Source: Cyclospora cayetanensis
Lineage: Eukaryota; Apicomplexa; Conoidasida; Eucoccidiorida; Eimeriidae
DNA length: 23,653 bases
Assembly: GCF_002999335.1 (NCBI RefSeq)
Contig: NW_020312265.1
Coordinates: 1-23,653 of the forward strand
Direction: 5' to 3'
In this document: in pieces, positions 1 to 11,165 of the stretch
Position numbering within the stretch: position 1 is the first letter of the stretch
Layout: each line of letters starts with the position of its first letter
Program-made: the position numbers and the translations under genes
The notes under the pieces: model-generated
What the model saw: only the letters and a program-made list of their open reading frames with translations
The model's database searches: none
What the model was told of the DNA's origin: nothing

Positions 1-890
1 TTTTAGAGAGTGGGTTGTGGAAGCCAGGTGCGGTTTGGGTGTGGGTGCGGATAAGCAGCCAATGTGGCGTACGTGGTGTCTAGTACCACTGGTCCCCTAG
101 ACCTGTGGTGCGGAGTGTTGGTGGAGACTGGCAGACGTTCGTGCGTTTAGGCGGCTTTGGCAGGACGACGCTGAGTGGGGAGGTTGTTTGGAATCCAGTG
201 GCAGTACGGCTCCTATGCTTAAACCTGTCTTGGTGTCGTCGTGTCGTATTGCATGTTCTCAAAGCAACAATGTCAATAGCAGCAATAGAACTGCTTATGT
301 GAGTGTGGGAGTATGCCTAGTTGGTGCTCTACAATATGCGGAGGCACGTTTTATGGCACATGGATGGAGACGTGGTCAGTTGTTTCCAGCGCATGGAATG
401 CTTGTGCCAGCTTGGCCATAAGACTAGAGTGGTTCTACCACGGGCCCATCGGCTAGCGATTGCCTTCGCTTTGATGCGGAATTGATATGGAGGCTGGGGA
501 ACATTTGCACGCTGCATGCCACAGGAAGTGCGCTCTTCGCATGCAAAGGTGTGGGGCATAGAATGTGTTTTCCCTGTAGTCGTGCATGTAGGGTCAGGGC
601 AGCATCTAGCTTGTATGCTGCAGTGGGATGGCTAGCACTGTTGTTATGTGCATGCTGGGGGAAGGATCAGGGTGTGCGCTGCACTGGATATGTGTTTCAG
701 GTGGGTGCTCATATATTATCTATTGCAGTGGCAGCAGGTGAAGGGGCAGTTGTATGACCGAGCGGCATGCTTGTTTAGGAGAGCCTAAGCACCTTCGAGT
801 GGCTGGGGTTCTCCGATGTTTTTCTGTTGTACTTAATGCAGCGTTTGCGCTGATGTTGGGCATTTGGTACTGCCTGGCTGCGTTGGCGAA
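1..890 (+). repeat. Satellite unit 1 (about 890 bp)
   Basis: This is the first copy visible of a long tandem repeat; its register is arbitrary because the array continues past the left edge. The block tgggttgtggaagccaggtg at 11-30 recurs at 901-920, exactly 890 bp later, and nearly all intervening sequence recurs with only scattered substitutions. The + strand is strongly G+T rich. Short open frames inside it (for example 105-302 on + and 80-262 on -) recur in the next copies at the same relative positions, but they vary freely in amino acids and look like passengers. I recognise no transposase, retroelement or RNA gene in the unit. Confidence 0.95.
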
Positions 891-1781
891 TGTCAGAGAG
901 TGGGTTGTGGAAGCCAGGTGCGGTTTGGGTGTGGGTGCGGATAAGCAGCCAATGTGGCGTACGTGGTGTCTAGTACCACTGGTCCCCTTGACCTGTGGTG
1001 TGGAGTGTTGGTGGAGACTGGCAGGCGTTCGTGCGTTTAGGCGGCTTTGGCAGGACGATGCTGAGTAGGGAGGTTGTCTGGAATCCAGTGGCAGTACGGC
1101 TCCTATGCTTAAAATTCCGTTGGTGTCGTCGTGTCTCATTGCATGTGGTCAAAGCAACAATGTCAATAGCAGCAGTAGAACTGCTTATGTGAGTGTGGGA
1201 GTATGCCTAGTTGGTGCTCTACAATATGCGGAGGCGCGTTTTATGGCACATGGATGGAGACGTGGTCAGTTGTTTCCAGCGCATGGAAAGCTTATGCGAG
1301 CTTGGCCATAAGACTAGAGTGGTTCTACCACGGGCCCATCGGCTAGCGATTGCCGCCGCTTTGATGCGGCATTGATATGGAGGCTGGGGTACATTTGCAC
1401 GCTGCATGCCCCGAGCTGTGGGCTCTTTGCATGCAAAGGTGTGGGGCGTAGAATGTGTTTTTGTTGTAACTCATGCACGTAGGGACAGGGCAGCATCTAG
1501 CTTGTATGCTGCAGTGGGATGGCTAGCACTGTTGTTATGTGCATGCTGGGGGAAGGATCAGGGCGTGCACTGCACTGGATGTGTGTTTCAGGTGGGTGAT
1601 CATATATTATCTATTGCAGTGGCAGCAGGTGAAAGGGACAATTGTATGACCGAGCGGCATGCTTGTTTAGGAGAGCCTAAGCACCTTCGGGTGGCTGGAG
1701 TTCTTTGATGTTTTTCTGTTGTACTTAATGCAGCGTTTGCACTGATGTTGGGCATTTGGTACTGCCGGTCTGCGTTGACAA
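891..1781 (+). repeat. Satellite unit 2 (about 892 bp)
   Basis: This direct tandem copy of unit 1 is nearly identical to it. Differences are mostly single bases plus a few clusters: the segment at about 1108-1150 reads cttaaaattccgttggtgtc where units 1 and 3 both read cttaaacctgtcttggtgtc. It abuts unit 1 with no spacer, and the distance to unit 3 is 892 bp (ataagcagcc at 941, acaagcagcc at 1833). It belongs to the homogeneous part of the array. Confidence 0.95.
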
Positions 1782-2675
1782 CTTTCAGATAGTACGTTGT
1801 GGAAGCCAGGTGCGGTTTGGGTGTGGGTGCGGACAAGCAGCCAATGTGGCGTACGTGGTGTCTAGTACCACTCGACCCCTAGACCTGTGTTGCGGAGTGT
1901 TGGTGAAGAGTGGCAGGCGTCCGTATGTTTAGGGGCCTGTGGCAGGACGATGCTGAGTAGGGAGGTTGTCTGGAATCCAGTGGCAGTACGGCTCCTATGC
2001 TTAAACCTGTCTTGGTGTCGTCGTGTCGTATTGCATGTTCTCAAAGCAACAATGTCGATAGCAGTAATCGAACCGCTTATGTGAGTCGGGGGTTAAAAGG
2101 TGTCGGTATTTTATAAGATGCAAGATTGTGTTCTGGCGTATTCGATTGTAGACGTTTTGAGTTTTTTTCTGAGTGTTGAATGCTTATGCGAGCTTGGCCA
2201 TAAGACTAGAGTAATTCTAGCACGAGCACATCGGTTAGCACTTGCCGTCGCTTTGATGCAGAATTGGTCTGGAGACTGGTATACATTTGCACGCTGCATG
2301 GCTCAGACAGTGCGCTCTTTGCATGCAAATGTGTGGGGTGTAGTATGTGTTTTTGCTGTAGGTAATGCATGTAGGCTCAGGCCAGCATCTAGCTTGTATG
2401 CTGCAGTGGGATGGCTAGCATTGTTGTTATGTGCATGCTGGGGGAAGGATCAGGCGTCCCACTGCCCTTTTTCATGTGTTCCAGATTGGCGTGTAGAGCA
2501 TACTGGTCTTTTTAACTCAAGCTGAAAGGGACAATTGTAGTACCCTGCTGCATCGTTGTTCAGGAGATCCGATGCGCCTTTGAATGGCTGTGGTTTTTCT
2601 AGATATTGCTGTTGTAGTTTGCGCTTTATGTGCGCTGATGGTTTGGACTAGCTCATGCCTGCCTGCATTAGCGAT
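1782..2675 (+). repeat. Satellite unit 3 (about 893 bp, diverged)
   Basis: This is the third direct copy. Its first 300 bp (to about 2084) stay close to units 1 and 2. A segment of about 90 bp after 2088 is replaced or heavily altered, and similarity resumes at about 2185 with gcttatgcgagcttggccat. The stretch 2390-2450 (cttgtatgctgcagtgggat and following) is again almost identical. The last 200 bp are clearly more diverged. It marks the start of the decay gradient toward the right. Confidence 0.92.
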
Positions 2676-3533
2676 TCTGAGAAAGTGGGTTGTGGAGGCG
2701 AGTTGCGGTTTGGATGTGGGCGTGCAGAAGCCGGCAATGTGTACTCGGTGTCGTTTAGCACCACGGGCGCCATAGATTTGTGCTCCCGGTTTTTCGGTTT
2801 AGGCATGCAGCAGTCAGTGTGTATTATGCGATTCCGGCAGGACGCTAATGGGTCGACGTTATCTGTAATAGGCACTGAAGGGGTGCTAGTGTTCCGAGAA
2901 AAACTGTGTAGGTGTCGTCTTGTTGCGATGCATGTACTCAAACAAACAAGGTCCGTACCGTACATTACATTGGATTTGCGAATGTGGAGACAAGCGGAGT
3001 GGTGCTTTGTCAGATGTGGGACATTGTTCCCTGTCTCGTTTTTGCATCAAGACTCATTTGTTTCCAGCGTATGGAGTTTCGCTGCGCGTTTCCCGTAGCA
3101 ATCGAGTGGTTCTAGCATGCTCACATTGTCTAGTCCCCATGCGTCCATGTTGAATAGATTTGGGGGCTGTCAAGCGTTTGCAGGGTATATGAGGTGTTTG
3201 GGTAAACATAGGTCCTCAAAATGTGTGCCTTCATTCTTGGGATTGTTCTGAGCAGCATGGGTTGCCAGTATTGTGGCTACGCATACATTTTTGCCTTTTC
3301 ATTGGTCTCGCGCCGTCACAATGAAGTGAATATCTGCTTGCGCTTTTATGTTGCGGTTTCGTTTCATGTTTTCGCTCTAGCTGGAGGGTAAGGGAAGTGC
3401 TCGCTCTTTTATGGACTCGAACCCCGAAGTGTGCTGCAGCTGCGGCTTCTGTAAGCGGCTTTTCTACGTGTATTCAGCCTGCCAGCAATGTTTTGGCCTA
3501 GTCATGTTTAGACACATAATGTAGCGGACGAAT
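2676..3533 (+). repeat. Satellite unit 4 (about 858 bp, strongly diverged)
   Basis: Homology to unit 1 is patchy but collinear. Examples are gaaagtgggttgtggag at 2681, cggcaatgtg at 2733, ggtgtcgtcttgttgcgatg at 2911 (unit 1: ggtgtcgtcgtgtcgtattg), tttccagcgtatgga at 3060 (unit 1: tttccagcgcatgga) and gagtggttctagca at 3104. After about 3170 it is hard to align, until the boundary motif gaatgtcaaaggaatgggtt at 3530, which matches the unit 1/2 junction. Several indels shorten it relative to the 890-bp copies. Confidence 0.8.
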
Positions 3534-4377
3534 GTCAAAGGAATGGGTTGCGAGATGTGTAGCATGAAGAATGGTATCCCCTTGCTAATTCCGTGCAGGA
3601 ATACAATATCACAAATCATCGCTGTATTGGTGTGCTATTTGTCCACCTTGTTTAACTTGCTCTTGTTGTGCACAGTTCAGGACGGCCTGCTGTGGGCTAG
3701 TCTGTCGCTTGTGCAGGATCCTGATGACATTTTGCTTGCCCTGCGTCTGGTGATGAGCTAAAGCCATGCGTGCATCTGTGTAACACATAAATGTGATGTT
3801 GTCGAATGCTGCTGCAGCTTGCTGCTTCTGAACCAGTGAGGTTTCTGGACAGGAAGTTTTCCTCTAGGTGGGCAATCTGAAGCCCCATAGCACACGCAGG
3901 CTCCATGCGCGTCTCTTCACAAGCAGCGAAAGTACATAAACTCATGAATACGCGTTGGTGCAGGATGGCTTGTAATTCACGGGAATAGTTTGGACTACAA
4001 GCCTATTCGGGGTCATGGAGTGAGGAATCCTACGTGAAAAGCCGTCGGTAGCAACCAATTGGGCATGGGTCACACCTTGTATGCATGGGCATTTGTCACC
4101 ACTCGAGACTCCGTTGATGCCCAGCAGCCTTAGGTTGTCATAACGTCAAATGCTGACCGCATTATCGACCCTCCGCACAGTGTATCGCCAGGAACGGTCA
4201 ATGTGACGTGCAAGATCAATGCACGCGGGCGAAGATCGCCATGTACTCTAGAGCCGAACCTGTCCAGAAGGTTCGATCACCATAAAACCGATGCATTTTT
4301 CCACATTTTGCTGTTAGCTGTGATTCGGGATATGTGGTCATGTCGCGCTGTCGCTCATGCGCGGCTGCGTTGGGGCG
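3534..4377 (+). repeat. Possible satellite unit 5 (about 844 bp, degenerate)
   Basis: The left boundary is supported by gaatgtcaaaggaatgggttg (3530-3550), which matches gaatgtcagagagtgggttg at the unit 1/2 junction. The right boundary is supported by ggctgcgttgg at 4362, also present at that junction (about 876). Between them only short blocks align, such as gtgcaggatcctgatgac at 3711 against ggcaggacgacgctgag in unit 1. The spacing agrees with one unit of slightly reduced length. I see no other feature here. Confidence 0.45.
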
Positions 4378-4560
4378 ATCCAGAAAGTGAGACTGCGCTT
4401 GCAACGCACGGTTTCGGTGCGGGTAGGCGGCAGCAACTATTGTGTAATGGATGTTGTATGGCTCCATTGCGGCCTGCGTTTGTGGTTCTGAGTATGGGTG
4501 CAACGGTGCAAGAGCGTTTCCACCAGTTCCTGTAGGATTTGCTGTTCTTCGTTGGTTTCC
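4378..4560 (+). repeat. Partial satellite unit 6 (left end only)
   Basis: The start of a sixth unit is recognisable. Positions 4362-4450 read ggctgcgttggggcgatccagaaagtga... and then cacggtttcggtgcgggtag, parallel to ggctgcgttggcgaatgtcagagagtg and aggtgcggtttgggtgtggg at the unit 1/2 junction. Similarity fades by about 4560. A later block, gacaggcgtgcgtttgtgcag at 4632, resembles ggcaggcgttcgtgcgttta of unit 2 but sits about 100 bp out of register, so the end is uncertain. The 149-aa minus-strand frame across this area is not supported as a gene. Confidence 0.5.
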
Positions 4561-5746
4561 GCGTGCAGCAGAAAACACGAGGCGGCACATGTGTCGCATT
4601 TGATAGTGGTGGCTCTGGTCTTTTTGATGTTGACAGGCGTGCGTTTGTGCAGACTTGTGTACCACATCTGTGCTCTATTTCGGATTTTCCTTACGAGGTT
4701 GGGCCTTGCGTTGAATGCGTGAATGTGGCATGAAGACGGCTGGTGTGCCTGCGAACGTAGCTTTGCTTTGTGTTTTTTGTTTGAAGATAGTCCCAGTTGG
4801 TTTCCAGTCCACAAGCTTGGTGGGTGCATACTTTATACAATGAGCCCCTAAAACGATGTGTATTTGTGTGGCTGCACCGTTGGTGTGATTGCAGCTTACA
4901 CCTCAAACACTTGAGTCTGCCGTAGATTTAAGGTGAAGGTGTGTGCGCGTCTACACATTGAATGACCAGGAACGAATGTATCCAGTTATAATACCTTCCT
5001 TAGACGACTGAGAGAGGCTGCGATCGGCATATGGAAGCTAGCCCATTTGTTAGTAGCAGGAATGTATATTTATACCGCCGAGGCGAAGTTTTACTTCGAA
5101 TAAATATGCTTTGACTCGCTACGGAAACAAAACATAACATGATGCAAATCCAGTAATTTTGCGTTTTGTGAGCTACTGCTTCACACTGCATGCATGTGTC
5201 TGGGAGGCGCTTTTGCGTCAGTCCGTGTTATGTGTTGTGGCATTTTAGTATAAGCGACCAACTGAGTGCAAATGCGCTATCCCTTGCACGCGATGCTCAA
5301 AATGTATACAGGGCTTTGAGATGCATATCATGATTAGCCGCACTGAGTTGAGAGGCTTCCATTTTCACACTCATGCGCAACAGGTGGGGCTTCGACAAAC
5401 ATCAGCAATGAGGCCTTGCTTCAAAGCATCAGTAACGTGTTGCAATGTAGGTGCGTACAGGTCTCTTACAGTTTAGGGCTGTAGAGATCTTGAAATGTGA
5501 ATGTAGGAGCAGACGGCAGAAGAATTGCAGGAAAAAAAGTCCGCCGGTGCTGTAAATTTATGGTGAACGACAGGTTTGAAAATAGTACAGATTTTCTGAG
5601 TAGTTTATAGTTCGCCCACCAGCGGGGTATCTAGAGCAAGTGGGCTTAAGAGGACTGAAGCAATGATTGATCAGAGCGGAACAGTGATGTTAACAAGAGC
5701 AGTAATGATGTGTGATGTTGTGACGGTGGAGCTATGACAGTGATAG
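4561..5746. other. Anonymous spacer, no feature recognised
   Basis: No open frame here exceeds what is expected by chance, and no RNA gene or tandem repeat was recognised. Its first few hundred bases may contain unalignable remains of the satellite array. The G+T richness of the array fades across it. Confidence 0.5.
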
Positions 5747-6472
5747 GTGCAATCAATCATTCATGTAGAAGTAGTTACAGATAGGATGGCCTGCACACTG
5801 TTGCTTGCATCGGCAGAGGTTCATGTGCTCCCGGGGTTTAGCACATCTTCCGAGATTACACTAGAATTTTACAGGGCTCTTCTACCTTTGGTAAGCATAC
5901 TATCCTACCTGGTGAATTCGCAGGCGTTTTCCCTAGCTGTACAATTTTCTCCAGTGCATGTTTTGGCGCCAGCAGCACAGTTATGGACTGCCAAAAACCT
6001 TTCAGCTAAGCGCCTGTTCTCACTCAAAGCTAGAGATCAGAACAAGATGGTTGGAAACTTATCTCTATCATTCGCTTGGCTCTACGACGAGCAGGGCTTC
6101 AGCTGTTGGGCCACCACCAGCTCGCGCACCAGGGTACGCCTACTTACCACCTTATCAGGCAATGTGTTTTCGCTGCATATGTCCTGCAGCTCCGACGAGT
6201 CCCAGGTTTATTCATAATTTGTGGTGGGTGGTCTCCATCTCAGTACGAATACGTGGTTTTGGATTGTTTGTGGAGCATCTGCAAAGGCCTGCAAGAGATT
6301 TACAGCGTCTAAAATCATTCCACACGCATTATATCATGAAGTGTTTGCTTGTAGCTCGCCCGTACGTCAGCAGACTCATGGACTTTCAGTCCTTGCTATA
6401 CCGCTCATACAGCACCACCTTTCAATTCAGTTTCAATACTTTACATCTGCTGAGATGACGCATTACCCGTAG
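5747..6472 (+). other. Stop-poor stretch, possible decayed or spliced coding remnant
   Basis: One forward frame (first base at 5747) runs 242 codons to 6472 with a single internal TAA at 6215. A second forward frame is open from 5958 to 6458 and a third from 6076 to 6312. From an approximate one stop per 20 codons, a 242-codon run with one stop is expected well under once in a window this size, so it is mildly notable. The conceptual product resembles no family I recognise. It has short hydrophobic patches (ALLPLVSILSYLV near residues 43-55) and no obvious catalytic motif. The first codon is GTG, not ATG, so the start is not meaningful. Low stop density in three frames could come simply from local pyrimidine richness. 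It could be a gene fragment, a transposon remnant or chance. Confidence 0.2.
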
Positions 6473-9207
6473 AATGGAGGATCGAGACTATGCTTGCATA
6501 AGCCTCTCCAAACAGACACTTAAATAAGGCTTTTCTTATATATTTGTATTAGCCGGATAAGCACATGCGACCGTGTGGTTTTTCAAGCATATAGACTGCG
6601 AGCCGCTGTAATTTAGATAGATATGTCTTTTATTCACATTCTGTCTACGACACACTGATAACAATATTAATTGGGAGAATACCGCCTTAGAAAATGCAAT
6701 ATGCCTTGTTATTTTGCATGCCTCACGGTGGAACCGCAACGCTGTGGATCTATGAGTCGAGCCGCTAAGGGGCCATACGCTTGTCGGTTTGCTCTAACGT
6801 GTAAGCACATTGCTGAGCGCACCTGATTGGCTCCTCCACTGGTGTAATGTACATGTCTGCCATTGTCACCGTGCTACGAATATAGTTACCTTGTTGATTT
6901 CCAGGTCTTAATGAGGCTTGAGGGCCTGACCAATTGCACGTTCATGACACCCAGGAGCAAGTATATATGATTGCTTGCACCAAACCTAATGTTCCAGCAC
7001 TTTGGGGGTGCACCTAGCGTTGCTGGTGAGCGTCCATCACTGTTCCAGCATCAATCACATTTCGAGGACATAGTATTTTGCGTGGCACTTTGCTGACAAA
7101 TGGCTGAGCAATGCAAGCTTTTAAGTGGCCCAGTAGCTTAACATAGTTCTTGTCCAAACGGTCAGCGCCACACCCACTGACAAAAAGGGCTCCAAATGGG
7201 GATCTCACATGCACGAACCCGATCAGTATACAATCAGCTTCTAGGCAAAATGCATTGTAGCAGTATCATCGGAGAGCAACAGACCCTACGGTTATAATCC
7301 ATAGCGTTGGTGTATTCGAAGGTGCGCATGATTGGGAAAGGCTAAGCATACGTTTGCTGAAGGCTGTGGCCTATCTAAATTCCCCAGATGCTGCTTGCTG
7401 ATGGTGTGTATAGTGGCTGCATCTGCAACCGTGTTGCTTGATTATTCAGGCATTATATTTTCTGCAAATGACGGAAACATCTATTTGCCTGTGGAAAAAT
7501 GAAAAGCGCACTGAATGACCTTGTTCGTTTCACAGTATCTGCCGACTAAATGTGCGAACTAGTGAAACAGGTGGTAGTTGGGTGCAGAGCCTGCTTGCGT
7601 AGATGTGTGTACACCAGCAAGTCTATTTATCAGTAGTGCTTTGCACACCTCAACGCAAGTGTGAAAATTGCATATACATTCTTGTTTGCATCATATTTGT
7701 TTACTTAGTAGACAAGCTTTTGCTTGGACCACGCCTGCTGTGCTCTCTAATTTCGCGCCTCTGATGTAATAAGGAGAAATTATCAGTATTGTAAACAATC
7801 TCATGCTGCTTGCTCTAAAAGTGCACATTTTTCGGTGGTTATTAGAGGGGACAACAAAATGTCACAGGGGCAGCAGGAAATACATTCGCCGCATTGAGTT
7901 AGTTGCAACTGGCAACAGTCGATTCCAGGGCAAGTCGAGGAGCCCTTCCTCTATATTTGCGTATACGCGACCTCCACATTTAAAAATTGCTGTGGGCACA
8001 GTGAGTGCGTTCGCATGTTGCCTTGGTGTGATGCATTGTCCCCAAGTCCTAGCGGTTCGATGTGAATTTGTGATTGTCATATCCTCGTAAGTGTGTCACA
8101 CACATTTTCGTATACCAGAAACATGCCGCAGGCCTTTTTTCGTTGAATTGCAATACATCATATTACACTGCGCCTAACTGCACGATTATTCTGCTTCAGA
8201 ACCTCACAGAATAATGAAGTGATTCCTGATCAATGTACCAGCTCCACGCCTATCTGAAACTGCAAACAGTGGTCCATGGCCGGCTCAGTGGGCGCCAAAA
8301 GCGTAGATCAGCAAGCGATTACCTCTAATGTACATACAAGACAGCCCCTAAAGGCTTCTATATATGTAGAAATGCCTGATTGAAATGGGCGCATCATGAG
8401 CAACAAATGCACCTACCAACATCAGTAGGAATTGAAGAAGCAGGCATAATGTGGTCAACAATACAGGGATAGGAAGCGCAATCAGTGGGAGAAGTTTCAT
8501 GATGAGGAGATCAAGCGGCCTTGCCAAAACTGGTGGCTCTTGCCATGCACTGCGGCCCTCTCTAGTGCAACATTACCGTCACGTGCTTTAGGGTAATGAG
8601 TATATATTTTTAGTTTCCAAAACACAGCAACAAAGACAAGTAACCACATAAGTAATTCGTCGTAGTGCTCGGCGATTGTGTTGTGGCAACATTCACAACT
8701 GAGGCTCTTCTAGTCCGCTTCCCGGTTTCGTCGCAAATTGTTCTCATATATGACGCATTGATTGGTGAAAGTTGACAAGTTAATCAGCGGCAGAAGCGAG
8801 TGCTGGCCTTGATAATTTCTACTTAGATCTGAGGGGATATAAGTGAAGTGCTGGTTGTTGGTTTTGTAGAGCATTAAGCTTTGGTTTTCAGTTTCAAGGT
8901 CTCACGTGCATGACGAGTGGTTTAGCACTGCTACTGCGGTTTCGCAGTGCACTTCAATATTTAAGACTGTCGTGACCGGATGCTTGATGAGAGATGTCTG
9001 CCGCCTTCGATTTTCGAGGCCGTCGTCAAGACGTCTTGCCGCGTTTGGCAGGTGGTGAGTAAACTCGACAATACGTATCAACACTCTGTTATGATCGTTG
9101 GTGTTTAGCTTATTGGGCCTGGACTGCATGAGTTTGACTGCGCTTGTACAGCGCACACTGTCGCATATCATATCTGCTTTACCCTCTGCCTCTGGCGCTC
9201 TTGAGCC
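6473..9207. other. Anonymous DNA; expected place of a 5' LTR, none found
   Basis: I see no convincing gene here. The region lies just upstream of the retroelement, where a 5' LTR and primer-binding site should be. By eye I found no segment matching the DNA after 14526, no clear TG...CA-bounded repeat, and no primer-binding site complementary to a tRNA 3' end. A minus-strand open stretch at 7014-7214 looks protein-like but is within chance length. Part of the gag leader may begin near 8980: the frame used by the gag-like region is open there apart from stops near 9106 and 9178. Confidence 0.45.
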
Positions 9208-10070
9208 TTGATCGCAATGGCCACAAGAAGCGGCAGCTTTTTTGTATTGTCCATTACCGCGCGGATGAAAGAGTCAGCACGGGTTTCACAAAAACGTAGA
9301 GGGACGATATTATCTGGTTTCATTGCATCCTTTAAGCAGGAGCAATTAAAAGTTATTGCCCACTCACAGGTGGAGGTGGCGGGTTTACAGAGGCAACTTG
9401 TCGAGATGAGAGCAAATCCGATGAGCCTATCCCTTGTCAGTCTCTCGTACACGAAGACGGAGGTGGTATGCAGGATTTCTTGAACAAGATAGAGACATAG
9501 CTTCTAGAGGGAGAAACCAAAGTTGCTCAGTGAGGCGCTGAAAGCAGATAAACCTTCTTGCATTGCATTATTAAATTGTCCTGGGTATACCAGTGCAAAG
9601 ATGGAGGATTGAAAAGTTCTTCCAGAACAACGCCTCTTAAGGCGCTTTTGTAGGAATAGACGAGAGGTGAGGGTTAAACTGGCCCAAAACAAGAGAGATC
9701 ATGATGAATACTTTGTGGGGCTTTTACAGCTTGTTTACTCGGGCATTGTGTCACATTCCGAAGGTGCCTTGGGAGAATAATTATCCAGTCTGCCAGATAA
9801 AACACAAGAGCAACGACAAAGAGCTATCCTTGATTGAAAGGACGCTGCAACTACCTTTTGAAGCTCAAAGACCCTTGGGAACAGTTATGCGCAGATCGCC
9901 GCAGATACTGTCATTATATAGGAGATGCACAACGCCAGAGTCAACAGGGGACCCGTAAAGATAAGCGAGTACCCAACAACGCTACGCTGTATTGTAGCGG
10001 GATAGGCGGGCAAGCCTCGACCGAGGAGGATCAACGAGAACGGGGCGATGAGGCTGCTGTTACGCAATAA
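9208..10070 (+). pseudogene. Gag-like region of the retroelement (tentative)
   Basis: The frame that is open from 9208 (ATG, product starting MATRSGS after a short lead) carries a heptad-like, charged stretch, FKQEQLKVIAHSQVEVAGLQ. The same frame continues to 9777 broken by only four stops (9481, 9490, 9505, 9610) over about 190 codons. It then appears to shift to the frame open at 9834-10070, containing the stretch DPWEQLCADRRRYC. Gag proteins of this group are poorly conserved, so the call rests on position before pol, strand, and persistence of one frame. No CCHC zinc knuckle was found. ORF length alone would not separate this from chance. Confidence 0.4.
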
Positions 10071-11165
10071 TTCAGGACAGTTTGGAAACGACTGGTCGCC
10101 GCAGAATCGCGTTTAGTGTATGCTAGGGGAGTTGCTCCTCAATCATAGAGACAAGGACTCCGATAGCGCCAAATGCTCAGCACCACTAGGGCGTGAGCCA
10201 TCAAGTAAAGAGCCACTCATCTGGGCACCATTTGGCGCAGACGAAAAACAAAAGCCTTCGAATTCTCGAGCACTAAAGTAGTGGGAGACATAAGTACTCG
10301 GAGCAACCGTGCTGCGCATGGATTAATATGTTCCGGCGCCACGAAACCTAACATCACCTTAGTCTTGCCAGCTTGAAGGCAGCGTATCTGTCCCTAGAAG
10401 ATAGACCAAGAAGGAACCAAGGAGACCAAAGCAGAAATGCTATTGGTATGTCCAGCTAAATTGTGCTTACTGGATTATGATGAACCGAAGGTTGGCCATA
10501 GAGGATTGAGGGCGATGAACGCATAGATGGAAGTACGTCAGAGACCGAAGCAGGCAATCGTGTTAACGGATATTGCTATACAGTATTCGAGGGTGAGGAA
10601 GAGCAGACGGTGGCCTGGAAACGTCATTGACGCTTGTGAGCTACTGTGTGCTACTGGGCGCACAGCAGAGTTGTTTCTCGGCATAGTGGAGCACAAGCAT
10701 GAAGAGCTGTAGTACAAACGAGTATCCGGACTCCTGATTTGCCCGGCACTCGTACAGCGCCTGGTCCTGGATGTCGGCTTCCCACTTCAGGAGAGTGGAT
10801 GTAACCCGCCTAACACGCAAAGCTTACAAATAAATCTTGTTATGCGGCCATCTATGTGGTGTGGCACATTATTTTAGGGCGAATACCTAGTAGGGCCTTT
10901 TCCGTGTGGCTTTATTGCGAGGCTAGGCTCGTTTAGCAGACATCAGATATCATGGTATTTCTGGTTGGAGACGCTGCGTGAGGATATGAAGCGCCACTGC
11001 TCTGACCTGCCAATGCTGCCGCGAGAGAGGTTCGCTAGAGGCGCGTGACCTCACCTCCAGGACTTACTCAGCAATTGCAGCAAACCAGGCATATGATGCC
11101 CTTGCCCAACAGGCTGCTCCCATGTCGATGGCAGAGGCGGTTACTTTACCACAATCCCCTTCTGA
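10071..11165 (+). other. Unresolved interval between gag-like and pol regions
   Basis: In an intact element this interval would hold the end of gag, possibly a zinc knuckle, and the aspartic protease. I found neither a CCHC motif nor a D-S/T-G protease signature in any forward frame. An open stretch of 61 codons (10527-10712) has no recognisable content. The interval is probably mutated beyond recognition by eye. Confidence 0.4.

Noticed and set aside
80..2084. Recurring 60-aa minus-strand and 65-aa plus-strand frames in satellite units 1-3 (for example 80-262, 970-1152, 1862-2044 and 105-302, 995-1192, 1887-2084).
   Set aside because: They recur because the DNA is tandemly duplicated. Amino-acid changes are frequent on both strands between copies, and the frames are lost in unit 4, so nothing indicates coding constraint.
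3410..3430. A perfect-looking tRNA B-box on the minus strand (complement of ggactcgaacccc).
   Set aside because: The bases around it do not form a T-arm stem, and no cloverleaf, A-box or acceptor stem could be built from the flanks.
4216..4665. A 149-aa minus-strand open frame.
   Set aside because: It overlies satellite unit 6, has no recognisable domain, and its length is explained by the G+T-rich + strand giving few stops on the other strand.
7014..7214. A minus-strand frame with protein-like composition (contains VKLLGHLKACIAQPF).
   Set aside because: Its 66-84 codons are well within chance for this window, and no family or convincing splice sites could be assigned.
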